The notes: a model not told the origin generated them from the letters alone. A stretch of DNA of 64,000 nucleotides from Ignavibacteriota bacterium (GCA_016716225.1 JADJWT010000001.1:2738501-2802500), one strand, 5' to 3'; counted from the stretch's first letter, positions 54,200-63,799 are shown. Translations and numbers: made by a program.

Positions 54200-55150
54200 T
54201 TGCCAAATCTAAAAAAAAATATAATTCTAACTTTATTTTTTTCTTTCCTCATTTACTTAATACTTATTTTCTTTTCTGATTATCAAAAATTTTTAAGTTC
54301 ACTTACTAAAGTTTCTAAATCAAATTTGATTCTTGGATTTTTTATATCACAATTTATTCTTGTTTTAAAATTTTTTAGATGGCAAATTTTGTTAAAATCA
54401 AAAGTTAAAAATATCTCTATTTCTGATTCAGTTTTAATTTTTGGGTTAGGTCAAATAATGAGTATTTCACCCGGAAAATTTGGTGAAATTATAAAATCTT
54501 ATTTCTTAAAAACAAATCATGATATTGAATATGTAAATTCAATTCCAATAATTTTTGCAGAAAGATTTAGTGAATTTTTAACTTTAATTTTTCTCGAATC
54601 GATATTTCTGATTTACCTTTGGGAAAGTATTGAAATTAATGTGTTACTAATAATCACAAATTTTTTACTAATAATTTTTATCTTCAATAAAAAAATATTC
54701 AGAACATTTTTTGATAAATTAAGAAAAATAAAATTCTTGAAAATTAATGAAAACAAAATTGATGCTCTGGTTGAAAACCAAAAAATGTTAATTAATCCTA
54801 AAATATACATAATAAGTATTTTAGCTTGGATAACTGAAATCTTTTGTTTTTACATAATTCTAAGTAATTTTATAAGCGATATAATTGTCCTTAAGGCAGC
54901 TTCTATATATTTAATGGCAATTATTTTGGGTTCTGTAAGTATGTTGCCAGGTGGAATTGGAACAACAGAAAGTTCTTTAACTTATTTGATGATAAAGAAT
55001 GGAATAAATATTGGGAATTCTGCGGCAGTTACAATTTTAATAAGAATTTTCACTTTGTGGATTCCAATATTAATTGGTTTTTTAAGTTTATTTATTTACT
55101 TACAAAAGAATAAAAAAATTATAAAAACTAAAATTTTTACGTTTCTGTAA
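54200..55150 (+). CDS. YbhN/UPF0104-type integral membrane protein (LPG synthase TM-like)
   Basis: 316 residues with about eight TM helices from a TTG start. Motifs FGLGQIMSISPGKFGEIIKSYFL and GSVSMLPGGIGTTESSLTYLMIK mark the lysylphosphatidylglycerol-synthase TM / YbhN family. These are flippase-like membrane domains; the aminoacyl-transferase part is absent, so it is not MprF. Start codon lies three bases after the maf stop. Confidence 0.85.
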   Translation: MPNLKKNIILTLFFSFLIYLILIFFSDYQKFLSSLTKVSKSNLILGFFISQFILVLKFFRWQILLKSKVKNISISDSVLIFGLGQIMSISPGKFGEIIKSYFLKTNHDIEYVNSIPIIFAERFSEFLTLIFLESIFLIYLWESIEINVLLIITNFLLIIFIFNKKIFRTFFDKLRKIKFLKINENKIDALVENQKMLINPKIYIISILAWITEIFCFYIILSNFISDIIVLKAASIYLMAIILGSVSMLPGGIGTTESSLTYLMIKNGINIGNSAAVTILIRIFTLWIPILIGFLSLFIYLQKNKKIIKTKIFTFL

Positions 55151-55165
55151 ATATTTATATTTAAC

Positions 55166-55194
55166 TTGATTCTTAGTTATTTTGATAATATTAT
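55166..55194 (+). promoter_or_regulatory. Candidate sigma-70-like promoter for the YtxH gene
   Basis: TTGATT and TATTAT separated by exactly 17 bases, 34 bases before the YtxH start codon, in the first gap of any size upstream. In such AT-rich DNA a chance match is quite possible, and Bacteroidota promoters may differ. Confidence 0.3.
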
Positions 55195-55227
55195 AAAATT
55201 TAATAATAAACAAAACTGGAGGATAAA

Positions 55228-55644
55228 ATGAGTGATGAAAATGGAATGAGTAAAGGACTTATTTTAGGACTTTTAACCGGAACAATAATTGGGTCAGTAT
55301 TAGGATTATTGTTTGCTCCAAAATCCGGACGTGAATTACGCGGCGAACTTAAAGAGAAATCGGATGAATTTCTAAATGGTGCTGAAGAATATTTAGAACA
55401 AGCAAAAGGAAAAGCTAACTCACTAATAAATGATGGAAAAAAAAAATCAGAAAAACTTATTTCTGATGCTAAAGAAAAAGTAGATAGTTTGTTAGCCGAA
55501 GCCGAAAAAATTGTTCACGATGCAAAATCGAAAACAAAAGAAATGGTTGAAACCGGAAAAGAAAAATTCGAAAAAGAAGGCGATAAACTAAAAAGTGCGA
55601 TAAAAGCCGGCGTTGAAACATATAAAACAGAACGAGAATCTTAA
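55228..55644 (+). CDS. YtxH-domain stress-type protein
   Basis: 138 residues. N-terminal glycine-rich membrane segment GLILGLLTGTIIGSVLGLLFAPKSGRELR is the YtxH signature (cited in part), followed by an amphipathic Lys/Glu/Ala helix (about 40-135) resembling LEA-like or apolipoprotein-like helices. YtxH proteins are commonly stress-induced and of unknown biochemical function. It has a strong GGAGG Shine-Dalgarno and precedes a second small membrane coiled-coil protein by three bases. Confidence 0.85.
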   Translation: MSDENGMSKGLILGLLTGTIIGSVLGLLFAPKSGRELRGELKEKSDEFLNGAEEYLEQAKGKANSLINDGKKKSEKLISDAKEKVDSLLAEAEKIVHDAKSKTKEMVETGKEKFEKEGDKLKSAIKAGVETYKTERES

Positions 55645-55647
55645 AAT

Positions 55648-56025
55648 ATGACAGTCTTAGATGTTTTATTAGTGATTCTTATAATTATAGCGATAATTGT
55701 TGGAATCTATTTAATATTTGCATTAAAGAAGATATATAATACTTTAGATATGGTTCAAGATGATATCGATGTTTTAAATAATCGACTTGAACCAATATTA
55801 CAAAACCTCACAATAATTACGGAGAAAGTTGTAAAAATTAGTGAGGAAACCGAAAAAAGAGTATTCGATATAAGTAATACAATCCAAAATGTTCGAAATA
55901 CAGTTTCAAAATTTTCCTTTAGAAATGACAATAACTTTGTAAGAAATCCAATTCAAGATTTGCTAAACAATATAACTGCAATTTCTAAAGGTGTTTCTGC
56001 ATTCTGGAGAAAATTATATAATTAA
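55648..56025 (+). CDS. DUF948-like membrane coiled-coil protein
   Basis: 125 residues with one N-terminal TM helix (about 4-27) and a following coiled coil (about 35-95; NTLDMVQDDIDVLNNRLEPIL). It resembles the DUF948/YtxG family that is often encoded beside YtxH. Function unknown. Three bases after the YtxH gene and 35 bases before the EF-G-like gene. Confidence 0.75.
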   Translation: MTVLDVLLVILIIIAIIVGIYLIFALKKIYNTLDMVQDDIDVLNNRLEPILQNLTIITEKVVKISEETEKRVFDISNTIQNVRNTVSKFSFRNDNNFVRNPIQDLLNNITAISKGVSAFWRKLYN

Positions 56026-56060
56026 TTGCTGAACAATAACACAAAATATTTGGAGGCATT

Positions 56061-58151
56061 TTGAGTGCTTTTACTCCTGATGCAATAAGAAATATTGCAT
56101 TCGTTGGTCATGGTGGAAGTGGAAAAACTTCCTTATCAGAATTTTTACTTTTTTCTGCTGGTGAAATTAACAGAATTGGAACAATAGCCGAAGGTACTAC
56201 AACATCAGATTTTAATCCTAACGAAATTGAAAGACAAATATCAATTTCTGCTTCCGCATTACACTTAATTTGGAAAAACACAAAAATCAATTTATTAGAT
56301 GCTCCCGGTTATTCCGATTTTATTGGTGCAGTTAAATCAAGTCTTCATGTTGTAGATACTGCAATTGTAGTTCTTAAAGGAATGGAAGGTGTTGAAGTTG
56401 GAACTGAATCGGCTTGGGAATATATTCAAAAATTACAATTACCAGCTGCAGTTATGGTAAACAAAGTTGATAATGAACATTCAAATTTTGATAAAACTGT
56501 TGAAGTTGCAAAAGAAAGATTGAGCCATGATATTGCAGTTGTTAGTTTCCCGGTTAACGAAGGAACAAATTTTAATTCGATAATCGATGTAATCAAAATG
56601 AAAAAAATAACTTTTGGAGATGCAAAATCTAAAAAAGTTACCGAAGAAGAAATTCCAGCAAATCTAAAAGAAAAAGCTGAAAAGTTAAGAGAAGAATTAT
56701 TAGAAAAAGTTGCTGAATCTACTGAAGAATTAATGAATAAATTTTTTGAAGAAGGTACGTTAAGTGATGAGGATTTTGCAAAAGGTTTGAAGAATGCAAT
56801 TATTTCCAGAAGTTTAATTCCTTTATTTGCAGTTTCTGCTGAAAAAGGTGCTGGACTTTCAGATTTTGCTGATTTTGTTGTTGAATACTTACCAGCTCCA
56901 TGCGATAGAAAACCAGTTCCCGCAATAAAAGTAGGTTCTGATCAAACGGTTGATATAAAATGTGATCCAAAGGGCGAACCAGCTTTATTAGTATTTAAAT
57001 CTTTATCAGAAGCACATGTTGGAGAACTTTCTGTTTTCAAAGTTTATTCTGGAAAATTAACTCCCGGTTTGGATTTATTTAATGAAGAAAGAAATAAACC
57101 AGAAAGACTTGGTCAATTATACGTTCTTAACGGACACAATCGAGCAGAAGTTTCAGAACTTTTAGCTGGTGATATTGGTGCTGTTGTAAAATTAAAAGAT
57201 ACTCATACAAATAATACATTATGCAGTAAAGAATTAGGAATAATTTTACCTCACATTGAATTTCCCAATCCGGTTATCAGAGGTGCTGTAATTCCAAAAT
57301 CAAAAGGTGATGAAGATAAAATTTCTTCCGGATTACATACAGTACACGAAGAAGATCCAACACTTCAAGTAAAATTTGATCCGGAATTGTCTCAAACTAT
57401 TATTTCTGGTCAAGGAGAATTGCAATTAACTTTAGCAACAAAACTTTTGAAAGATCGATATAAAGTTGAAGTTGATTTAGTTGAACCAAAAATTCCATAT
57501 CGAGAGACTGTCAGAGGAATTTGCGAAAATGCAGAATATAAGCATAAAAAACAATCTGGTGGTCGCGGGCAATTTGGTCATGTATTTATTAAAGTTGAAC
57601 CAATGCCACAAGGTGGAGGTTTTGAATTTGTAAATGCAATTGTAGGCGGTGTAATTCCTGGTAGATTTATTCCAGCTGTTGAAAAGGGAATTAGAGAATT
57701 GATGGAAAAAGGAATTTTAACCGGAAGTAAAGTAGTTGATATTAAAGTAACTTTATTTGATGGTAATTTTCACAACGTAGATTCTGACGAAGTATCATTT
57801 AAAATTGCTGGTTCGCAAGCTTTTAAAAAAGGATTTTTGGCAGCTAATCCGGTTTTACTTGAACCAATTTATGATTTATCGATTAAAGTCCCGGAAGAAT
57901 TCATGGGTGATGTTATGGGAGATATTTCTAGCAGACGTGGAAAAATTTCTGGAATGGATTCCGAAGGACCTTTCCAAATCATTAAAGCAAAAGTTCCTTT
58001 GGCAGATTTATATAAATATTCAACTCAATTAAGAAGTTTAACATCTGGCAGAGGAATTCACAGTCGTGAATTTTCGCATTATGAACCTGTTCCAAAAGAT
58101 GTTGAAGCAAAAGTTATTGAAGAATATAATAAATCTAAGCAAGAAGAATAG
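56061..58151 (+). CDS. EF-G-2-type translational GTPase
   Basis: 696 residues from TTG 56061 with GGAGG 4 bases before. Five-domain EF-G layout: G domain with GHGGSGKTSL, DAPGYSDF (residues 80-87), NKVD (134-137) and SAEKGAG; domains II-V follow with VDLVEPKIPYRETV, GGRGQFGHV and GDISSRRGKISGM. The His of the usual DTPGH motif is Tyr here, as in the EF-G-2 paralogues of Thermus and relatives. Probably a ribosome-associated paralogue rather than the main EF-G, which should be in a str operon elsewhere. Confidence 0.88.
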   Translation: MSAFTPDAIRNIAFVGHGGSGKTSLSEFLLFSAGEINRIGTIAEGTTTSDFNPNEIERQISISASALHLIWKNTKINLLDAPGYSDFIGAVKSSLHVVDTAIVVLKGMEGVEVGTESAWEYIQKLQLPAAVMVNKVDNEHSNFDKTVEVAKERLSHDIAVVSFPVNEGTNFNSIIDVIKMKKITFGDAKSKKVTEEEIPANLKEKAEKLREELLEKVAESTEELMNKFFEEGTLSDEDFAKGLKNAIISRSLIPLFAVSAEKGAGLSDFADFVVEYLPAPCDRKPVPAIKVGSDQTVDIKCDPKGEPALLVFKSLSEAHVGELSVFKVYSGKLTPGLDLFNEERNKPERLGQLYVLNGHNRAEVSELLAGDIGAVVKLKDTHTNNTLCSKELGIILPHIEFPNPVIRGAVIPKSKGDEDKISSGLHTVHEEDPTLQVKFDPELSQTIISGQGELQLTLATKLLKDRYKVEVDLVEPKIPYRETVRGICENAEYKHKKQSGGRGQFGHVFIKVEPMPQGGGFEFVNAIVGGVIPGRFIPAVEKGIRELMEKGILTGSKVVDIKVTLFDGNFHNVDSDEVSFKIAGSQAFKKGFLAANPVLLEPIYDLSIKVPEEFMGDVMGDISSRRGKISGMDSEGPFQIIKAKVPLADLYKYSTQLRSLTSGRGIHSREFSHYEPVPKDVEAKVIEEYNKSKQEE

Positions 58152-58174
58152 TCAAAATTATATTTAAAATATCT

Positions 58175-58211
58175 GAGGTTGTTTCGTTAATTTGGAACAA
58201 CCTCTTTTTTT
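58175..58211 (+). terminator. Terminator between the EF-G-like and HIT genes
   Basis: Perfect stem GAGGTTGTT / AACAACCTC with a 12-base loop and seven T's. The HIT start (58225) is 13 bases beyond it, and the frame that begins at TTG 58192 inside the hairpin is not used. Confidence 0.88.
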
Positions 58212-58224
58212 AGTGAGAAATAAA

Positions 58225-58725
58225 TTGGAAAAAATGTGGTCACCTTGGCGTTCAAATTATATTGATTCATTTAAAAATGCAAAGGATGATGAAAGTTGTG
58301 TTTTCTGTGGAATTGAGAATCAAAACATTGATCATGATGAATGCCTGTTAGTTTATAAGGGGAAATTATGTTTTGTAATGCTAAATCTTTATCCTTATAA
58401 TAATGGACATTTGATGATAATTCCTTATCGTCATTTATCAGATTATACAGAACTTACAAATGAAGAATTAAGTGAAATTACTTCTCTAAATAAAATTTCA
58501 ATTATAGCATTAAGAAATTTAATTTCACCACAAGGGTTTAATTTTGGTGCAAATATAGGCAAAGCAGCCGGCGCCGGTATTCATACACATTTACATTTTC
58601 ATCTTGTACCAAGATGGAATGGAGATACTAACTTTATGCCAGTATTGGGTGAAGTGAAAATAATTAGTCAAGATTTGCTTGAATTGAAAAATAAATTAAT
58701 TCAAGAATTCAAAAATTTAGTATAG
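58225..58725 (+). CDS. HIT-family hydrolase (Ap4A hydrolase-like)
   Basis: 166 residues from TTG 58225 (MEKMWSPWRSNYI, which matches the usual HIT N-terminus; ATG 58234 is an alternative). A zinc-type CVFCGI motif near the start, NLYPYNNGHLMIIPYRH, and the histidine triad HTHLHFHLVPRW. Likely hydrolyses dinucleoside polyphosphates or nucleoside phosphoramidates. Followed 19 bases later by thyX. Confidence 0.85.
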   Translation: MEKMWSPWRSNYIDSFKNAKDDESCVFCGIENQNIDHDECLLVYKGKLCFVMLNLYPYNNGHLMIIPYRHLSDYTELTNEELSEITSLNKISIIALRNLISPQGFNFGANIGKAAGAGIHTHLHFHLVPRWNGDTNFMPVLGEVKIISQDLLELKNKLIQEFKNLV

Positions 58726-58744
58726 AAAAATATTTAAGGGAATA

Positions 58745-59671
58745 ATGAGCGAAGAGAAAGTTTTTGAAAATTTACAGCCAACAATGGTTGAATCTTTAAA
58801 CGAAATTTTAGGCAAACCTTTTAAAGTTTTAGATGATGGTTTTGTAAGAGTTGTTGATTATATGGGCTCTGATCAATCAATTGTTCAAGCTGCGCGGGTT
58901 TCTTACGGTGCCGGAACAAAGCAAGTAAGTCAAGATAAAGGTTTAATAAGATATTTAATGCGTCATCATCACTCAACACCTTTTGAAATGTGTGAAATTA
59001 AATTGCATGTCCGTGTTCCAATGGATACTTGGCGTCAGTGGATTCGTCACAGAACTGCAAATGTAAATGAATATTCTACGCGTTATTCAATTGCAATAGA
59101 TCAAGCATCAAGAACAAAAAATGAAGAATGGCGAATGCAGTCAACTTCTAACAAGCAAGGAAGTGAAGGATTTTTATCATTAGAAGAAGGGATTCAACTT
59201 TCTGAAGAAGAAAAAAATCTTCACTCGGAAATTTGGAATATTTACAATAACAGAATTGAAAAAGGTGTAGCTCGCGAACAAGCAAGAAAAGATTTACCTC
59301 TATCAACTTATACAGAAGCTTACTGGAAAATTGATCTTCATAATTTGCTGCATTTTCTTCAACTAAGGATGGATAAACATGCTCAGTTGGAAATAAGAAA
59401 ATATGCAGAAACTATTGGGTACGAAATAGTTAAAAAATGGGTTCCATTAGCTTGGCAAGCATTTGAAGATTATAGATTAAATTCAAAGTCATTTTCTGGA
59501 TTAGAAATAGAATTATTAAGTTTAATTTCAAATAATAACACAATACAAGCAATTGAAAAAGCGAAAAATTTCGGCTGGCTAAAAGAGAAAGATGGAAAAA
59601 TTATTGGTAATTTAGAGCGATTGGAATTTGAAGAAAAACTTATTCAGCTTAATTTAAAAGCCCCGTGGTAA
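58745..59671 (+). CDS. thyX: Flavin-dependent thymidylate synthase ThyX
   Basis: 308 residues, on the long side for ThyX owing to an insert at about 118-155 and a C-terminal extension. Signature RHRTANVNEYS (101-111) matches the ThyX motif RHRx7S; the substrate loop region ARKDLPLSTYTEAYWKIDLHNLLHFLQLRMD follows. Makes dTMP from dUMP using methylene-THF and FAD, yielding THF rather than dihydrofolate. Overlaps folA by 7 bases. No thyA is seen in the window. Confidence 0.94.
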   Translation: MSEEKVFENLQPTMVESLNEILGKPFKVLDDGFVRVVDYMGSDQSIVQAARVSYGAGTKQVSQDKGLIRYLMRHHHSTPFEMCEIKLHVRVPMDTWRQWIRHRTANVNEYSTRYSIAIDQASRTKNEEWRMQSTSNKQGSEGFLSLEEGIQLSEEEKNLHSEIWNIYNNRIEKGVAREQARKDLPLSTYTEAYWKIDLHNLLHFLQLRMDKHAQLEIRKYAETIGYEIVKKWVPLAWQAFEDYRLNSKSFSGLEIELLSLISNNNTIQAIEKAKNFGWLKEKDGKIIGNLERLEFEEKLIQLNLKAPW

Positions 59672-60165
59672 ATTCAAATAAAATTCTAAAAAAAATAATT
59701 ATTACTGCAGTATCAAAAAATGGAATTATTGGAAACAAAGGAAGAATTCCATGGAATTCTAAATCAGAGATAAATCACTTTAAAGAAACCACTTTAAATT
59801 CAGCTGTTATTTTTGGCAGAAAAACTTTCGAAAGTTTAGATAAACCATTAAAGAATAGAACAAATATTGTAATTTCCAAAACTTTAACATCTCAAGAAAA
59901 TGAATTCTTAATTTTTCCAACATTGAGAATGGCATACAATTATTTACGAAAGAATAATTTTGAAAAAGTTTTTATTTGCGGAGGATATAAAATTTATTTA
60001 TCAGCTTTGAGAAATGCCGATGAATTAATCATTTCTGTGATGAAATTTTTCGTTGAAGGGGATACAAAATTTCCGAAAATTAATTATGCAAATTGGAATT
60101 TAATAAAAATAAAAAAATTTGATGAATTTGAAGTATTTTATTATGTAAGAAATAAGAAGCAATAA
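59665..60165 (+). CDS. folA: Dihydrofolate reductase
   Basis: 166 residues from GTG 59665. IITAVSKNGIIGNKGRIPWNSKSEINHFK contains the NADPH loop and the active-site acid (Glu in SEIN, the position of E. coli Asp27); FGRKTFES, NIVISK and VFICGGYKIY follow. Reduces dihydrofolate to THF. The pairing with thyX is unusual, because ThyX does not generate dihydrofolate; here it may serve de novo folate synthesis. Confidence 0.9.
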   Translation: MVNSNKILKKIIITAVSKNGIIGNKGRIPWNSKSEINHFKETTLNSAVIFGRKTFESLDKPLKNRTNIVISKTLTSQENEFLIFPTLRMAYNYLRKNNFEKVFICGGYKIYLSALRNADELIISVMKFFVEGDTKFPKINYANWNLIKIKKFDEFEVFYYVRNKKQ

Positions 60166-60198
60166 TTTGGTATTTTTAGTTACCTAAAAATTTAATTG

Positions 60199-62064
60199 AT
60201 GAAAAATAATTCTATAAAAATATTGCCGGATAATATTGCAAATAAAATTGCAGCGGGTGAAGTTGTTCAGCGACCGGAATCAGTTTTAAAAGAATTGATG
60301 GAAAATTCTCTTGACGCTGATGCAAAAAATATTGAAGTCTACATAAAAAGAGCTGGAACAGTTCTCGTCCAAATTATTGATGATGGAATTGGGATGAATG
60401 AATCCGATGCTTTACTAAGTATTGAACGTCACGCAACTAGTAAGATCAGAACAATTGAAGATTTAAATAATATTAATACTTTTGGATTTAGAGGTGAAGC
60501 TTTAAGCTCAATTGCATCTGTAAGCATTTTTGAACTTAAAACCGAAATGAGAAACAGTGATTTCGGCACTTTTATAAAAATTGAAAATGATGAATTAAAA
60601 ATAGAAAAAGGTAGTTTTCCTAAAGGTACATCAATTGCTGTAAAAAATTTATTTTACAATACTCCGGCGAGAAGAAATTTTTTAAAATCACACGCAACTG
60701 AATTAAAACACATTCTCGATTCGTTTAAGAAAATTGCGTTAAGTAATCCTTTGGTAAATTTTAAATTATGGAATGATGAGGAGTTAATTTATGATTTTAA
60801 ATCTTCAAGTTTAGATGAAAGAATGTCCGCAGTATTTGCAGAAAATATTCTGGATGGTTTGGTTAAAGTAGAAGAGAAAACTGAATTTATTTCGGTATAC
60901 GGTTATATTTCAAAACCCACATATTTAACAAAAAGTAAAAGCGATCAATACCTTTTTATAAATAAAAGATTTGTTACAAATAAATCAATTAATCATGCAG
61001 TATTTAAAGCTTATAATGATTTGCTTGAAAAAGGAGATTTTCCGTTTTTTGTTTTGTTTATTGAGCTAGATCCACAAAGAGTTGATGTAAACGTGCACCC
61101 TTCAAAATTAGAAGTAAAATTTGAAGATGAAAAAGATATCTATAATTTTATGCGCGCTGTTGTAAAAAAAGGATTGGGACAATATGATTTGATTCCAAAT
61201 ATTGAATTGAAAGAAAATGAAACAATTTCAACATCAATAAAACATAATTATCCAAATCCCGTTGGAAAAAATAATTTTGATGATCGCCCCGATTTTATTG
61301 GTCAAAGTGCAATAAAAAAAGAAAAACCAAAAACATATTCAGAAAATGAAATAGATATACTTTTTAATTCACTTAATACAAAAATTAAAAATTCTGTAAT
61401 TGTTGAAAATGAAGAACATCCCTTTTATGAAGAATCTTCTCGAGAAATTTATCATTCACCAGTAAATACAAGTTTTGATGAAGTTCCAAAAGGTGATACA
61501 ACATTTATAGTTGCTCTTCACAATAAGTACATTTTAACGCCAATAAAGAGTGGGTTAATGATAATTGATGCGCATGTTGCTCACGAAAGAATTTTGTATG
61601 AAAAAGCTATAAATTCGTTTGAAGCTAATTTGCCATTCACTCAACAATTACTTTTTGCACAAACTTTACAGCTTGATCCAGCTGATTATCTTCTTGTGAA
61701 AGAACTTGAACCGCACTTAACAAAATTAGGATTTGCATTAAAATTTTTTTCAAAGAACGTTATTGTGATTGACGGAGTTCCTTCAGATATAAATGTCGGT
61801 TCTGAAGTTGAAACTTTTTTAGATATTTTGAATGAATATAAAAGTAATGATCAAGAAAAACATTTAGAACAAAAAGACAACATAGCAAAATCATACTCAT
61901 GTAAAGCTGCCATAAAAGCCGGTGATAAATTGAACGAAAGGGAAATGAGAATTTTGGTCGATCAACTTTTCGCAACATCAATGCCTTACGTTTGTCCGCA
62001 CGGCAGACCAATTATTGTAAAAATTCCTATTACAGAATTTGATAAAAGATTTGGAAGAACATAA
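60199..62064 (+). CDS. mutL: DNA mismatch repair protein MutL
   Basis: 621 residues from ATG 60199. GHKL ATPase N-terminus with NKIAAGEVVQRP, ELMENSLDA, DDGIGM, ATSKI, GFRGEALSSI, VNVHPSKLEVKF. The C-terminal dimerisation/endonuclease part has DAHVAHERILYE (a variant of the DQHAx2Ex4E metal motif), CKAAIKAG and CPHGRP, suggesting a nicking-competent MutL as in organisms without MutH. A weak AT-rich hairpin (60172-60191) precedes it. Confidence 0.95.
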   Translation: MKNNSIKILPDNIANKIAAGEVVQRPESVLKELMENSLDADAKNIEVYIKRAGTVLVQIIDDGIGMNESDALLSIERHATSKIRTIEDLNNINTFGFRGEALSSIASVSIFELKTEMRNSDFGTFIKIENDELKIEKGSFPKGTSIAVKNLFYNTPARRNFLKSHATELKHILDSFKKIALSNPLVNFKLWNDEELIYDFKSSSLDERMSAVFAENILDGLVKVEEKTEFISVYGYISKPTYLTKSKSDQYLFINKRFVTNKSINHAVFKAYNDLLEKGDFPFFVLFIELDPQRVDVNVHPSKLEVKFEDEKDIYNFMRAVVKKGLGQYDLIPNIELKENETISTSIKHNYPNPVGKNNFDDRPDFIGQSAIKKEKPKTYSENEIDILFNSLNTKIKNSVIVENEEHPFYEESSREIYHSPVNTSFDEVPKGDTTFIVALHNKYILTPIKSGLMIIDAHVAHERILYEKAINSFEANLPFTQQLLFAQTLQLDPADYLLVKELEPHLTKLGFALKFFSKNVIVIDGVPSDINVGSEVETFLDILNEYKSNDQEKHLEQKDNIAKSYSCKAAIKAGDKLNEREMRILVDQLFATSMPYVCPHGRPIIVKIPITEFDKRFGRT

Positions 62065-62141
62065 ATTCTAATAAACAAATTCTTGTATTAACAAAAATCT
62101 TATTTTATTATTTTTTGAGTAATAAATGAAAGGGCAATATT

Positions 62142-63794
62142 TTGGATGACAATTTTTTAAAATCAAAACTTGAATTTGAAACTAAATTTTTAAAAGCAGA
62201 AAAAAATGATTTAAAATTCACAACAGTTTCGGGTGAAAAAATAAATCCGCTTTACACTCCAGAAGATATAGAAAATAAAAATTTTAATGATGAAATTGGA
62301 TTTCCGGGACAATTTCCATACACAAGAGGAATTCATCCAACCGGATATCGTGGTAAACTTTGGACAATGCGTCAGTTTGCCGGATTTGGTTCTCCGGAAG
62401 ATACAAACGAGAGATTTAAATATTTGCTGTCACACGGACAAACCGGTTTATCTGTAGCTTTCGATTTGCCAACTTTGATGGGGTATGATTCTGATCATCA
62501 AATGAGCATTGGTGAAGTTGGAATTTGTGGTGTTGCTATTTCTTCACTTGAAGATATGGAAATTTTATTTGATGGAATTCCGTTAGAACAAGTTTCAACA
62601 TCGATGACAATCAATTCACCGGCAGCAATGATTTATGCATTTTATTTAGCTGTTGCAAAAAAACAAGGAGTAAAATTTGATCAACTTCGCGGTACATTGC
62701 AAAATGATATTTTAAAGGAATATATTGCTCAAAAGGAATTTATTTTTCCACCTAAACCTTCCATGCGAATAATTACTGATATGATTGAATTTTCCACAAA
62801 AGAAGTTCCACAATTTAATCCAGTATCGGTAAGCGGATATCATATTAGAGAAGCTGGAGCAACTGCAGCACAAGAATTGGCTTATACACTTGCTGATGGC
62901 TTTGCATATATTGAACATGCAATAGAAAGAGGAATGGATATTGACGAATTTGCTCCAAGAATTTCTTTCTTTTTTAATTCACATTTAGATTTTTTCGAAG
63001 AAATTGCAAAGTATAGAGCTGCTCGTAGAATTTATGCAAAACACATGAAAGAAAAATATGGTGCAAAAAATCCAAGATCTTGGTGGATGAGATTTCACAC
63101 ACAAACTGCCGGATGTACTTTAACAGCTCAGCAACCGGAAAACAATATTATTAGAACAGCATTCCAAGCAATGGCGGCAGTACTTGGCGGTACTCAATCA
63201 TTACACACAAATTCAATGGATGAAACTTTAGCATTGCCATCAGAAAAAGCTGTAAAGATTGCTTTAAGAACTCAACAAATTTTAGCTTATGAAACCGGAG
63301 TAATAAATACGGTTGATCCCCTTGGCGGAAGCTATTTTATTGAATCTTTAACTGATAAAATGGAACAAGAAGCAGAGAAAATTTTTGCTGAAATAGATTC
63401 CTTAGGTGGTGTAATTCCAGCTATTGATGCCGGATATTTTCAAAAGGAAATTTCACAAAGTGCTTACAGATATCAAATTGAATTGGATAAAAAAGAAAAA
63501 TTTGTTGTCGGCGTAAATGAGTTTGTGGAAAAAGATGAAAAAATTGATATCCCAATTTTGCAAATTTCTAAAGATGTAGAACTAAAACAAAAAGAAAGAT
63601 TGATGAAACTTAAAGAAAGAAGAAATAATTCTAAAGTGGATGAATGTTTAAATGAGATTGATTTAGCTGCTCGAAATAATGTTAATCTAATGCCAATTCT
63701 TATTAAAGCTGCTGAAAATTATGTCACTCTTGGAGAAATGGTTGAGGTTCTTAAAGTACCGTTTGGAGTTTATGAAGAAGCAATAGTATTTTAA
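62142..63794 (+). CDS. Methylmalonyl-CoA mutase-type acyl-CoA mutase, large subunit
   Basis: 550 residues from a TTG. The B12-dependent acyl-CoA mutase TIM-barrel is complete: YTRGIHPTGYRGKLWTMRQFAGFG, FDLPTLMGYDSDH, SMTINSPAA, GTLQNDILKEYIAQKEFIFPP, SGYHIREAGATAAQELAYTLADG, HTQTAGCTLTAQQPENN, GGTQSLHTNSMDE. The C-terminal cobalamin-binding domain is absent, so a separate small subunit must exist, probably encoded beyond the right edge or elsewhere. Substrate (methylmalonyl-CoA or another acyl-CoA) cannot be fixed from sequence by eye. Confidence 0.9.
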   Translation: MDDNFLKSKLEFETKFLKAEKNDLKFTTVSGEKINPLYTPEDIENKNFNDEIGFPGQFPYTRGIHPTGYRGKLWTMRQFAGFGSPEDTNERFKYLLSHGQTGLSVAFDLPTLMGYDSDHQMSIGEVGICGVAISSLEDMEILFDGIPLEQVSTSMTINSPAAMIYAFYLAVAKKQGVKFDQLRGTLQNDILKEYIAQKEFIFPPKPSMRIITDMIEFSTKEVPQFNPVSVSGYHIREAGATAAQELAYTLADGFAYIEHAIERGMDIDEFAPRISFFFNSHLDFFEEIAKYRAARRIYAKHMKEKYGAKNPRSWWMRFHTQTAGCTLTAQQPENNIIRTAFQAMAAVLGGTQSLHTNSMDETLALPSEKAVKIALRTQQILAYETGVINTVDPLGGSYFIESLTDKMEQEAEKIFAEIDSLGGVIPAIDAGYFQKEISQSAYRYQIELDKKEKFVVGVNEFVEKDEKIDIPILQISKDVELKQKERLMKLKERRNNSKVDECLNEIDLAARNNVNLMPILIKAAENYVTLGEMVEVLKVPFGVYEEAIVF

Positions 63795-63799
63795 TTAAC

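Noticed and set aside
58192..58224. HIT protein start at TTG 58192
   Set aside because: The codon lies within the terminator hairpin; the family N-terminus begins at 58225.
60172..60191. Inverted repeat ATTTTTAG/CTAAAAAT before mutL
   Set aside because: AT-only 8-bp stem with no T-run; in DNA this AT-rich it may well be chance, so it is not listed as a terminator.
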